64,000 nt of DNA, from NCBI RefSeq assembly GCF_051955275.1, contig NZ_JBQCGW010000300.1, positions 19,793 through 83,792 of the forward strand. The letters run 5' to 3'. The notes below the pieces were generated by a model that saw only the letters and a list, made by a program, of their open reading frames with translations, did no database searches and was not told the DNA's origin. The translations under genes were made by a program, and so were the position numbers. The DNA comes from Pseudobacter sp051955275 (GTDB taxonomy: Bacteria > Bacteroidota > Bacteroidia > Chitinophagales > Chitinophagaceae). Every line of letters starts with the position of its first letter. Positions within the stretch are counted from its first letter, which is position 1. Of this stretch, positions 19,001 to 26,457 are shown one piece after another.

Positions 19001-19194
19001 GCGAATCACAGGTGATCAAGAAGGCGGTGATCGGGTTCACAGGAAGGAACCTCTTTGCGTTCATTCCAAAATCCAACCAGTGGACGGATCCCGAGTTCAA
19101 CTATACAGCCGCTGGTAATACATTCGGCTTGAACAACGTATTCTCAACGCCTCCTGCCAGAACATTCGGTGGATACATTACACTGACCTTCTAA
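16039..19194 (+). CDS. SusC/RagA-type TonB-dependent outer-membrane receptor
   Basis: 1051 residues. Signal peptide to about residue 21 (VSVTAQ), a carboxypeptidase-regulatory-like beta-sandwich (about 24-100, ITGQVRDNQGEPVPF), then the plug domain (about 105-230, TALGVRRQAKELGYA..., LRGLRSLTGNNQPLLVVDNIPI, DVNVLKGASAAALYG) and a 22-strand barrel ending in a C-terminal aromatic (YITLTF). There is no N-terminal STN signalling domain, so it is not of the sigma-coupled type, unlike the receptor at 52461. It forms an operon with the SusD-like gene 11 bp downstream. Together they bind and import an oligomeric nutrient; no glycan-degrading enzymes are next to it, so the substrate is open. The start codon region is complementary to the RNA units at 29.4-29.8 kb. 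Confidence 0.95.
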   Translation: MRKILSLLAVLILYCVSVTAQSRFITGQVRDNQGEPVPFTSVTHKSTGKGVTSDVNGNFRISAATGDVLVFTAVGTQSSEVTVGTSDVLSVTLVKTGNLQEVVVTALGVRRQAKELGYATARVRNSEINQAKTVNLQNGLTGKVSGLSITTVNSGVFEETKINLRGLRSLTGNNQPLLVVDNIPISLGFISVLNPNDVEDVNVLKGASAAALYGPDGVNGVILVTTKRGSTGKPYFVVGQSVQLARVSFLPKMQSRFGGGTSEDALGRPLYDPIENQQFGPEFNGEMIDLGPELEDGDVQRVRYSPLKNEKKKFWNNGLTLQTDVAYAAKDFYMSAQLADLKGLMPKDVNKRNSIRINTSREYGKFKATLNLNYVQSNYDIVNNAAYAARFASSYNGSVYFTVLNTPMHVPLTSYKDIRNNKYAQYSNYYNEYFVNPYWAIEAHRSKGRTDNLLGGLELNYDLFDWLQATYRIGTSFTYGTFKNENAPIETTQFAQDHRGQQFDAAPGSVADGSDFNNRITHEFFLNGRKELPGDFAVTYIAGGRYRENRAKNINTTGNNLVVPYLFNLSNRSGEAVGTESNIKNRLVSVFGQVSLNYKGWANLEFSAANDWDSRLNIDNNSYFYPSVSASVLLTDAIPALGESKFLSYAKLRGSWSKSANVNLGTYALEATYSQTGGFPYGGLGGFSADNGVTNPNIQPEKVNSKEVGVELGFMNNRFNLDATYYHQKNTDQILDVQQSSATGYTLYRTNTADFENYGVEIDLNLTPLVKIGQGRINFSINATYNDNKVTSLFPGINELAIGGTNLFTQIAASSPDAFNYAIVGKPAFVFKLSDYARDAQGRVIVDRVTGDPMLEDSLVTRGRSMPLWTLGFNPSFSWKGLTFSMTWDYKGGHYAYHGIGSDMDFTGISQRSAQFGRQRFVFPNSVYDDGTGKYVENTNLTTSSGNRSFWAVGATNTSIATNYFSSAAYWKLREVAISYVLPFKFIGESQVIKKAVIGFTGRNLFAFIPKSNQWTDPEFNYTAAGNTFGLNNVFSTPPARTFGGYITLTF

Positions 19195-19205
19195 ATTTTA
19201 TTACA

Positions 19206-20699
19206 ATGAAACATTCAATGTATAAATGGATACTGCCGGTTGTGATGCTGTCCGCAGGAATAGCGGGTTGCAAAAAGCAGCTGGATATCAACAAGAATCC
19301 GAACAACGTTACGGAATCGAATATCACGGCAGAGCTCATCCTGCCAAATGCACTCAGCAATACAGGTGCTCAGACTGCGCTGGCTTATGGCTGGCTGGCC
19401 AACTGGATGGGTTACTGGTCGCCGTCAGGTTCCTATAACCCCAATACGGAAGAGAGCACTTACAATATCACCAGCTCTTTCCAGGAAACAAAATGGGCCA
19501 ATATTTACAACGCGCTCTTTGACCTGGATGTGGCGGAAACAAAAGCAAAGGCAAAAGGACAGGACTATATGCGTGCCATGGCCATGATAGCAAAGGCGCA
19601 CCTGTTCCAGAACCTGGTGGACCTCTATGGAAATATCCCCTACTCACAGGCATTCAAGCCATTTGAGTTTCCCACGCCCGTGTATGACAAAGGAGAAGAT
19701 GTGTATGCAAGCCTGCAGCTGAAACTGGATACTGCCATTACGCTGATGGAAAATGCGTCTGTTACATCGGTGGATGAGAGGGTGGATATCATTTATCACG
19801 GTGATGCAGAACTCTGGACAAAATTTGCCAATACCATCAAGCTTCGTATGCTCATCCGCAATTCCATCACAGTTCCCAATCCTGCAGCAGAACTGGCCAA
19901 GATCACAGCCCATGGTGGCGTACTCTCATTTGGTGAAAGTGCAGCGGCCAATCCGGGTTATGTGAATGACGCCAATAAGCAGAGCCCTTTCTATGGCGCT
20001 TATGGTCTTACTCCATCCGGCAACCAGGCCAATGAGTATTTCCGCGCCAATGCTTATATCGTTACGCAGCTGAGGAACGGGGCAGATCCCAGGCTGGAAT
20101 ATTTCTTCAAACCAGCCGCTACGCCGCTGAACCCTGCCGTGCCTTATGTAGGCACGGTGTACGGAAGGGACCCGGATGTGAATTTCAATGGCGACCGTAC
20201 TTCCAATATAGGAGAGGGACTGGTGAAAGGATTTGACCAGGACCAGTGGATCATCACTTCCGTGGAGAGTATGTTCCTGGAAGCAGAAGCTGTTGCCCGT
20301 GGCTGGCTGCCCGGTGATGCGCAGGAGGCATATGAAAATGCCGTGTATGAATCATTCGAGTGGCTGGGTGTAGAAAATGCAGAGGATGAGGCAACGGCCT
20401 ACCTGGAAACATCCGGCGCTGACTGGGCCAATTCAGGCGGCTCTGTAGACGCTAAAGTGAAGTTCATTGTGAAGCAGAAATACCTGGCGCTCATCGGCAT
20501 CAATCCGCTGGAAGCATGGAATGATTACAGGAGGCTGGGAGTCCCCGCCGATGTTCCGCTTTCCGTGAACCAGGCCAGGGGATCGAGAGTGATACCGCTC
20601 AGGCTGATCTATCCGTCTGCGGAATATGCTGTGAACAGCGCCAATGTTCAGGCACAGGGAAATATCACCCCCAACACGCCTGTGTTCTGGGATAAATAA
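19206..20699 (+). CDS. SusD/RagB-type surface lipoprotein
   Basis: 497 residues. Lipoprotein signal with the lipidated cysteine at about residue 22 (SAGIAGCKKQLDINKNPNNVTES), then the SusD-like fold with N-terminal TPR helices. The LDINKNPN start and the ELILPNALSNTGAQ segment are typical of the 'SusD and RagB outer membrane lipoprotein' subfamily. It acts as the lid that captures substrate over the SusC pore. It lies between the susC and DUF1735 genes with short gaps (11 and 21 bp), which supports a single transcript. Confidence 0.93.
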   Translation: MKHSMYKWILPVVMLSAGIAGCKKQLDINKNPNNVTESNITAELILPNALSNTGAQTALAYGWLANWMGYWSPSGSYNPNTEESTYNITSSFQETKWANIYNALFDLDVAETKAKAKGQDYMRAMAMIAKAHLFQNLVDLYGNIPYSQAFKPFEFPTPVYDKGEDVYASLQLKLDTAITLMENASVTSVDERVDIIYHGDAELWTKFANTIKLRMLIRNSITVPNPAAELAKITAHGGVLSFGESAAANPGYVNDANKQSPFYGAYGLTPSGNQANEYFRANAYIVTQLRNGADPRLEYFFKPAATPLNPAVPYVGTVYGRDPDVNFNGDRTSNIGEGLVKGFDQDQWIITSVESMFLEAEAVARGWLPGDAQEAYENAVYESFEWLGVENAEDEATAYLETSGADWANSGGSVDAKVKFIVKQKYLALIGINPLEAWNDYRRLGVPADVPLSVNQARGSRVIPLRLIYPSAEYAVNSANVQAQGNITPNTPVFWDK

Positions 20700-20720
20700 T
20701 CATGTAAAAAACTTTCTGAT

Positions 20721-21581
20721 ATGAATGCACAACATAAACTCCTTGCTTTTTCCTGTGCGGGCCTGCTGCTGATAGCGGCAACGGGTTGCCTGAAAGACAA
20801 GGCTTATGACGATCATATGGCCAATGTAGTGATCGATAAGAACAGCAAAGTGGTGGAAGTGATGGGGCCGATCATCGGATCCTACGGCCAGGTACTGAAT
20901 TTCAGTAATGGCGATACCACTTTTAAAATGATAACGGTGAACCTGGCTTCAGAGCAGCCGGCTCCGGAAGACATCCAGGTAACGCTTGTGGTGGACCCCG
21001 CAGTGATCACCGAGTTCAACAACCGTACTGATGGCAGCCTGGCGCCATTGCCGGCGGCCAATTATGCTTTTCAGACATTACAGATCACCATTCCCAAGGG
21101 CAGCAGGGAAGCGGAGCTGAATGGAACTATCAGGAACCCGGCATTCCTGGAAACAGGAAAGTTTGCGCTGGGACTGAGGATCGCCTCCACTTCTCCCAAT
21201 TATCCCATCAGTGGTAACTATGGCAAACAGGTAGTGGAGCTCAGGGTAAAAAACAAGTACCATGGGCTGTACCAGGCTACCGGTAAATTCATTCACCCTA
21301 CGGCAGGTACCAGGGATATAGATGAAGAGAAGGAGCTGGTGACCGTGGAACCCAATTCCGTGCAGGCCAACCTGGGAGATCTGGGTGGATCGGGTTACCA
21401 GATGATACTTACCATCAATGCTGACAATACCGTGTCTATTGCCAAGTTCGGCGCCACTCCCAATATAGATTATCAGGGGCCGAACACCTATGACCCTGCC
21501 ACGCAGACATTCACCCTGAACTATTCCTACAATGGGGCAGGGGGACCGCGGATCATCAGGGAGCAGATAAAAAAGAAATAA
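20721..21581 (+). CDS. DUF1735 domain-containing surface lipoprotein
   Basis: 286 residues. The lipobox LLLIAATGC gives lipidated Cys at about residue 23. The N-terminal part (PAPEDIQVTLVVDPAVITEFN, LPAANYAF, ITIPKGSREAEL) is the DUF1735 Ig-like domain often encoded after susCD. The C-terminal part (YHGLYQATGKF, MILTINADNTVSI, YDPATQTFTLNYSYNGAGGPRIIREQIKK) resembles the DUF4361-like tail of the same proteins. Expected to be a surface-exposed binding lipoprotein of the same uptake system. A terminator follows at 21600. Confidence 0.88.
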   Translation: MNAQHKLLAFSCAGLLLIAATGCLKDKAYDDHMANVVIDKNSKVVEVMGPIIGSYGQVLNFSNGDTTFKMITVNLASEQPAPEDIQVTLVVDPAVITEFNNRTDGSLAPLPAANYAFQTLQITIPKGSREAELNGTIRNPAFLETGKFALGLRIASTSPNYPISGNYGKQVVELRVKNKYHGLYQATGKFIHPTAGTRDIDEEKELVTVEPNSVQANLGDLGGSGYQMILTINADNTVSIAKFGATPNIDYQGPNTYDPATQTFTLNYSYNGAGGPRIIREQIKKK

Positions 21582-21599
21582 ACCTTGCAACCAGCACCC

Positions 21600-21635
21600 A
21601 GGGGCGGCATCTGATGATGACCGCCCCTCATTTTA
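21600..21635 (+). terminator. Terminator of the susCD operon
   Basis: AGGGGCGG (21600-21607) pairs perfectly with CCGCCCCT (21621-21628), followed by CATTTTA. It closes the susC-susD-DUF1735 operon. The -7-like box TATCTTCG (21650-21657) just downstream gives the next gene its own promoter. Confidence 0.7.
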
Positions 21636-21673
21636 TGCCTGCTACATGTTATCTTCGCAGCAATACATCATAT

Positions 21674-21988
21674 ATGCAAGACCAACAGGAGCAAAATAAT
21701 CAACTGAATATCGAGATCTCAGAAGAAGTAGCTGAAGGGCAGTACGCGAACCTTGTGATCATTACCCATTCACATGCGGAGTTTGTTGTTGACTTCGTGA
21801 ATGTGATGCCCGGTACCCCAAAGAGCAAGGTGAAGAGCAGGGTGATCCTGACACCCCAGCATGCCAAACGTTTCATGAAGGCACTCACGGAGAACATCAA
21901 CCGGTTTGAGAGCATCAATGGCAAGATCCAGGACCTGGAAGAATCCCAGATCCCGATGAATTTTGGTGGTCCTTCTGCACAGGCTTAA
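21674..21988 (+). CDS. DUF3467 domain-containing protein
   Basis: 104 residues from the ATG at 21674. It matches the DUF3467 family, widespread in Bacteroidota: an acidic start, GQYANLVIITHSHAEFVVDFVNVMPG and RVILTPQHAKRFMKAL. No signal peptide, so cytoplasmic; function unknown. A -7-like box at 21650-21657 places transcription start near 21664, which rules out in-frame ATG codons further upstream. It converges on radC with only 4 bp between the stops. Confidence 0.85.
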   Translation: MQDQQEQNNQLNIEISEEVAEGQYANLVIITHSHAEFVVDFVNVMPGTPKSKVKSRVILTPQHAKRFMKALTENINRFESINGKIQDLEESQIPMNFGGPSAQA

Positions 21989-21992
21989 GTAA

Positions 21993-22682
21993 TCAGAGTA
22001 AACCTTTGTCTGCAAAACTGAAATAATCGTGCTCTGCTATGATAAGGTGGTCCAGTACTTCCATATCGAGGAGCCGTGCTGCATCGCTGATACGTGAGGT
22101 AATGGATTTATCTGCAGCGCTCGGCTGCAGGTTGCCGGATGGGTGATTGTGGAAGAGGATCATTTTTACAGTGTCTGTTTCCAGTGCTTTTTTCAAAACT
22201 ACCCGTACATCTACGGTGGTGGAAGTGATACCTCCCTGGTGAAGAAGGTAGCATTTTGCATCGTTTGCATGGTTCAGATAAATCACTCCGAATATTTCCT
22301 GCGAATGATGGCCCAAATGGGTTTTCAGGTAATTGGCTGCTTCCCGGCTGGCATTGATGAGAGACAATCGTTTGGGAAGGGAGGCCTGACGACGCCTTCC
22401 CAGTTCAAGGCAGGCGGCTATGGCAGTGGCTTTGGCCTTGCCGATCCCTTTTATCAGCATGAGCTCATCAACTGATTTGCGGGAAAGTTCCACAAGATCA
22501 TTATTGGTGAGATTGAGTACTTCACGCGCAAGATCAACCGCAGATTTATCACGGGTGCCTTTATTGAAAAGTATAGCCAGCAGTTCAGCATTAGATAGTG
22601 CACTGGGAGTTTTACCAAGTAGTTTTTCCCTGGGCCGGTCATCCTCGGGCCAGTCTTTAATAGCGTATTTTTTCTCTTGCAT
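21993..22682 (-). CDS. radC: RadC family JAB/MPN-domain protein
   Basis: 229 residues from the ATG at 22682. An N-terminal helix-hairpin-helix region (UPF0758, about 1-95, LMLIKGIGKAKATAI) precedes the MPN/JAB metal-binding domain with the JAMM motif FHNHPSGNLQPSAAD near residue 175. The family was once linked to DNA repair, but its biochemical role is not settled. An in-frame TTG lies 9 bases upstream. It diverges from the small membrane-protein gene at 22812. Confidence 0.93.
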   Translation of the reverse strand: MQEKKYAIKDWPEDDRPREKLLGKTPSALSNAELLAILFNKGTRDKSAVDLAREVLNLTNNDLVELSRKSVDELMLIKGIGKAKATAIAACLELGRRRQASLPKRLSLINASREAANYLKTHLGHHSQEIFGVIYLNHANDAKCYLLHQGGITSTTVDVRVVLKKALETDTVKMILFHNHPSGNLQPSAADKSITSRISDAARLLDMEVLDHLIIAEHDYFSFADKGLL

Positions 22683-22811
22683 AAGCCACAAAGGGCATTT
22701 AATTTTACCCCATACATTATATAACCACCGGGAATAATAATTGTACTATGCCCGCGTTATAATGTTAAGGAAAATCCAATACTTTTTCAGAAGCCCTAAA
22801 ATCGACTATCC

Positions 22812-23027
22812 ATGAAGCGAAAAACTACCCTCTCAGCCATCGGTGGCTATCAACCGTTCTTATTCTGCGCAGGTATGTACTTCGTTGCGCTGTTCTTCTC
22901 CATCTTTATCTGTTCTGCCATCTTTCATGCTGCCAATCCAAGGAAATCAATGGCAGAAAAGAAAGCGCCTGTTGAAAGATCAATAGCGGGCAGCAGCCAG
23001 GTTTTGCTCACAGTTACTGGTAAATAA
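22812..23027 (+). CDS. Small single-span membrane protein, unknown
   Basis: 71 residues, no recognised family. Basic N-terminus (MKRKTTLSAIG), one long hydrophobic segment at about residues 14-42 rich in Phe and Ile, then a basic, polar tail. The composition supports a small inner-membrane protein rather than a random frame, and an ATG is present. After the stop, a CCGG...CCGG hairpin with a T-run (about 23048-23078) could be a terminator. It lies alone between radC and prs. Confidence 0.45.
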   Translation: MKRKTTLSAIGGYQPFLFCAGMYFVALFFSIFICSAIFHAANPRKSMAEKKAPVERSIAGSSQVLLTVTGK

Positions 23028-23215
23028 AGCACATAAATAATCAATAACCGGTCTGAAACACGGCCGGCTTTTTTTATATTCGTCCGTTCTCCTGCGGCGG
23101 CATGCCGCTTGTCCGTACCCTTGTTTTTTGTTCCTCCGTCAAAAATTATTATTGACCGGATTACCCCTAATCCCCTTCCTTCGCTTTATCTTCGCCGCAC
23201 ATTTTTAATGTTGGT

Positions 23216-24166
23216 ATGGAAACAACTGTCAAGATCTTTTCCGGCACCGGGTCTCAGTACCTCGCCGAAAAAATAGCACAGCAATATGGCACCACGCTGG
23301 GAAAAATCACTATTTCCAAGTTCAGCGATGGCGAAATTCAACCTGTTTTCCAGGAAAGTATCAGAGGCGACATGGTTTTCCTGGTGCAGTCCACTTTTGC
23401 TCCCGCAGAGAATATCCTCGAGATCCTGCTCATGATCGATGCAGCCAGAAGGGCATCCGCCTACAAAGTGGTAGTGGTGATACCTTATTACGGGTATGCC
23501 CGCCAGGACAGGAAGGACAAGCCCCGGGTAGCCATCGGATCCAAGCTGATTGCCAATATGTTAGTAGCCGCTGGCGCTGACAGGGTGATTACCATGGACC
23601 TCCATGCTCCCCAGATTCAGGGCTATTTCGACATTCCGGTGGATCACCTGGACAGTTCTGCCATATTTATTCCTTACATTCAGCAACTTCAGCTGGAAAA
23701 TCTTACCTTTGCGGCCCCTGACGTAGGCAGCGCCAACAGGATCCGTGAGATTGCCACCTACTTCAATGCAGATATGGTGATCTGCGATAAGCACCGGAAA
23801 CGGGCCAACGAGATCGCCAGCATGGTTGTGATCGGTGATGTTACAGACAGGGACGTAGTTCTTATAGATGATATCTGTGATACGGGCGGTACCCTTGCCA
23901 AGTCAGCAGGATTGCTGCTGGAGAAAGGAGCCAGGAGTGTAAGGGCACTCTGTACACACCCGGTACTGAGCGGCAACGCCTACTCAAATATCGAGAACAG
24001 TGTACTGGAGGAACTGGTGGTTTGTGATACCATTCCCCTGAAGCAGAAGATATCAAAGATAAAAGTGCTGAGCGTGGCAGAACTGTTTGCAGTGGCCATC
24101 CGCAACGCATACGAGAACAGGAGCATCACCGGCCTGTTCATCCACAGCCAGCTGAGGAACAAATAA
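23216..24166 (+). CDS. prs: Ribose-phosphate pyrophosphokinase (PRPP synthetase)
   Basis: 316 residues. Makes PRPP from ribose 5-phosphate and ATP for purine, pyrimidine, His, Trp and NAD synthesis. Seen: FSDGEIQP, the catalytic flexible-loop region YYGYARQDRKDKPR, the divalent-cation site VITMDLHAPQIQGYFDIPVDHL and the PRPP-binding loop DDICDTGGT. Full family length. A -7-like TATCTTCG box lies at 23187-23194. rplY follows after about 40 bp, a conserved arrangement in many bacteria. Confidence 0.97.
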   Translation: METTVKIFSGTGSQYLAEKIAQQYGTTLGKITISKFSDGEIQPVFQESIRGDMVFLVQSTFAPAENILEILLMIDAARRASAYKVVVVIPYYGYARQDRKDKPRVAIGSKLIANMLVAAGADRVITMDLHAPQIQGYFDIPVDHLDSSAIFIPYIQQLQLENLTFAAPDVGSANRIREIATYFNADMVICDKHRKRANEIASMVVIGDVTDRDVVLIDDICDTGGTLAKSAGLLLEKGARSVRALCTHPVLSGNAYSNIENSVLEELVVCDTIPLKQKISKIKVLSVAELFAVAIRNAYENRSITGLFIHSQLRNK

Positions 24167-24207
24167 GGTGACAGCACTTTGTGTTCAATTTAAACAAACA
24201 TATAAAA

Positions 24208-24816
24208 ATGAAAGCAATTACAATCGAAGGACAACTGAGGACCGAAACCGGGAAAAAAGCCACCCGCCAACTTCGCTCTCAGGGTCAGGTGCCTGGTGTA
24301 ATTTATGGCGGTGCATCGGAAGTTAGTTTTTCAGCTCCAGTGCTGGCTTTTAAACCGCTTGTTTACACTCCGGAGTTTCAGGTAGCAGAAATCAAAGTTG
24401 ACGGAAAAACTTACAGGACCATCCTGAAAGATATCCAGTTCAATAAGGTAACTGATGAACTGAACCATATCGACTTCCTGGAACTGGTAGAAGACAAAGC
24501 TATCGTAGCTACGCTTCCGCTGAAGTTCGTGGGTACTTCTGCTGGTGTTAAAGCCGGTGGTAAACTGATCACAAAGATCAAATCACTGAAGGTAAAAACT
24601 CTTCCAAAATATCTGAAAGAGAATATCGAAGTTGACCTGACAGGTCTGGAACTGAACGGAAACATCCGTGTAGAAGACGTGAAGCTTGATAACTACGAGA
24701 TCCTGAACTCTCCACGTATCCCCATCGCTTCTGTAGTGATGACCCGTCAGCTGAAACAGGAAGAAGCTGCTGCACCTGCTAAAGGTGGCGCTGCTAAACC
24801 TGCTGCAAAGAAATAA
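24208..24816 (+). CDS. rplY: 50S ribosomal protein L25 (Ctc form)
   Basis: 202 residues from the ATG at 24208 (MKAITIEGQLR). The N-terminal 5S-rRNA-binding L25 domain (about 1-90, RQLRSQGQVPGVIYGG, HIDFLEL) is followed by the C-terminal TL5/Ctc beta domain (about 95-185) and an Ala/Lys-rich tail. An in-frame GTG 27 bases upstream is less likely. Probably co-transcribed with prs. A strong terminator follows. Confidence 0.95.
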   Translation: MKAITIEGQLRTETGKKATRQLRSQGQVPGVIYGGASEVSFSAPVLAFKPLVYTPEFQVAEIKVDGKTYRTILKDIQFNKVTDELNHIDFLELVEDKAIVATLPLKFVGTSAGVKAGGKLITKIKSLKVKTLPKYLKENIEVDLTGLELNGNIRVEDVKLDNYEILNSPRIPIASVVMTRQLKQEEAAAPAKGGAAKPAAKK

Positions 24817-24846
24817 GTCCAGTTAAAAAAGCATTGAAATAAAATC

Positions 24847-24877
24847 CAAGCCCGGAAACCTTGCCGGGCTTGTTTTT
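24847..24877 (+). terminator. Strong rho-independent terminator after rplY
   Basis: CAAGCCCGG (24847-24855) pairs perfectly with CCGGGCTTG (24864-24872) across an 8-base loop, followed by five T. Confidence 0.9.
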
Positions 24878-24989
24878 ATTTCAGGTGAGATTTCCTGTTA
24901 CTGAAAAGTTCCGCTCCAGAAACCACTAATCGTTCCCGCATAACCTTTACACAGATCTCAGTAACAGGAACGGATTAAAAGATTCTAGT

Positions 24990-25568
24990 ATGTCAAAATT
25001 CCTTATCGTAGGTTTAGGCAATATTGGCATCGAATACGCCGGAACCCGCCACAATATTGGTTTTGATGTGGCTGACGCACTTGCCGTCAAGCATAGTGTT
25101 CCATTCCGGTCAGACAGGCTTGCAGACCTGGCTGAACTGAAATATCGCGGAAAACAGTTGATAATTATCAAGCCAACCACTTATATGAACCTGAGTGGGA
25201 AAGCTGTTAAATATTGGCTCGACAAAGAAAAGATCGCCCCTTCGAATATGATCGTCATCGTAGATGAGCTCGCAATACCACTGTCGAAACTTCGACTGAG
25301 ACTTTCGGGTAGCGATGGAGGTCATAACGGCTTGAAGAGCATTCAGGCGATACTTGGAACCGATCAGTATCCCAGACTACGGTTTGGCATCGGTAACAAT
25401 TATCCCAAAGGAATGCAGGCAGAATATGTGTTGGGGAAATGGTGGAAAGAGGAAATTCCTGTTGTGATGCAGAAGATACAGAAGAGCGTCGAAGCTATCG
25501 AAAGCATTGTCCACATTGGGATTGAACGCACCATGAATGAGGTTAATAAATTGGAGTTTCCACTATGA
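24990..25568 (+). CDS. pth: Peptidyl-tRNA hydrolase
   Basis: 192 residues. Releases peptides from stalled peptidyl-tRNA. Catalytic His21 lies in GTRHNIGFDVAD; other signatures are KPTTYMNLSGKAV, the DEL segment (VIVDELAIPL) and GSDGGHNGLKSI...YPRLRFGIG. Complete and of normal length. Transcribed after the rplY terminator, so probably from its own promoter. Confidence 0.96.
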   Translation: MSKFLIVGLGNIGIEYAGTRHNIGFDVADALAVKHSVPFRSDRLADLAELKYRGKQLIIIKPTTYMNLSGKAVKYWLDKEKIAPSNMIVIVDELAIPLSKLRLRLSGSDGGHNGLKSIQAILGTDQYPRLRFGIGNNYPKGMQAEYVLGKWWKEEIPVVMQKIQKSVEAIESIVHIGIERTMNEVNKLEFPL

Positions 25569-25715
25569 TTTGTTAATTTGAATCTTTATTTTCGCAATTG
25601 TATCCCGGAATGGATAATAACTTTTTGATATTCAATATTTCTATGCAACTGTACCCCCACCTGTCCAGGTTATGAAACTTGAAAACAATTATCACAGTTA
25701 AACCCTTTGTTGTGT

Positions 25716-26327
25716 ATGAAAATATTCTGTGTAGGCCGTAATTACGTGGCACACGCAAATGAATTGGGAAACGAAGTACCAGATGAGCCTATCATATTTC
25801 TGAAACCAAAAAGTGCTCTGTTGCAGGCACACACTCCGTTCTACTATCCTGAATTCACAAATGAACTGGATTACGAATGTGAACTGGTATTAAGAATATC
25901 AAAGAACGGTAAATACATCCAGGAAAGGTTTGCCAATAAATACTACGACGCAGTTACTGCCGGTATAGACTTCACTGCCCGCGATGTACAACGTGAGCTG
26001 AAAGAGAAAGGACTGCCATGGGAGAAAGCAAAAGCGTGGGACAACTCCGCTGTGATCGGTAAATGGATCCCCTTTCAGAACGTAAAGAATAAGAAAGACC
26101 TCAACTTCTGCCTCTACAAGAACAAGGAACTTGTTCAGCAGGGCAATGCCAATCTCATGATCAATAGTTTCGATAAAGTGATCGCTCACATTTCGAATTA
26201 TTTTTCCGTGAACATCGGCGACCTCGTTTTCACCGGCACCCCCGCAGGCGTTGGAGAATGCGTGGTAGGAGATGAGCTCGAAGCCTTCATCGAAGATGAA
26301 AGCATGTTGAACCTCGAGATCAAATAA
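25716..26327 (+). CDS. Fumarylacetoacetate hydrolase (FAH) family protein
   Basis: 203 residues from the ATG at 25716 (MKIFCVGRNYVAHANELGN). Seen: the FAH-family core with FLKPKSAL, the metal-ligand region DYECELVLRI, AGIDFTARDVQ and the C-terminal VFTGTPAGVG. The compact length matches YcgM-type acylpyruvases (hydrolases or decarboxylases of 2-oxo-diacids). The metal-binding E-x-E-style residues in ELDYECELV are present. Substrate is not determinable. A -7-like TATTTTCG box lies at 25587-25594; a terminator follows. Confidence 0.9.
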   Translation: MKIFCVGRNYVAHANELGNEVPDEPIIFLKPKSALLQAHTPFYYPEFTNELDYECELVLRISKNGKYIQERFANKYYDAVTAGIDFTARDVQRELKEKGLPWEKAKAWDNSAVIGKWIPFQNVKNKKDLNFCLYKNKELVQQGNANLMINSFDKVIAHISNYFSVNIGDLVFTGTPAGVGECVVGDELEAFIEDESMLNLEIK

Positions 26328-26348
26328 CAGTTATAGATCACTACAAGG

Positions 26349-26384
26349 AAAAAGCCGTTCCGCTTCTGCGGGAGGGCTTTTTTT
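26349..26384 (+). terminator. Terminator after the FAH-family gene
   Basis: AAAAAGCC (26349-26356) pairs with GGCTTTTT, with an inner CCGC-TTCT-GCGG stem, ending in a T-run to 26384. The inner loop TTCT is the same as in the two RNA units at 29.4-29.8 kb. Confidence 0.8.
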
Positions 26385-26426
26385 ATGCTTAACCAATATA
26401 AAACTAACAATCGTTATTGTTTTTAT

Positions 26427-26434
26427 TACTTTTG
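26427..26434 (+). promoter_or_regulatory. -7 promoter box for the E1 fusion gene
   Basis: TACTTTTG is an exact match to the Bacteroidota -7 consensus TAnnTTTG, 23 bp before the ATG at 26458. No clear -33 TTTG is visible at the expected distance. Confidence 0.5.
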
Positions 26435-26457
26435 CCCGATATACCGCATAAGACGTT

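Noticed and set aside
25569..25706. tRNA or small RNA between pth and the FAH gene
   Set aside because: No cloverleaf or terminator structure found; the stretch fits a promoter and leader.
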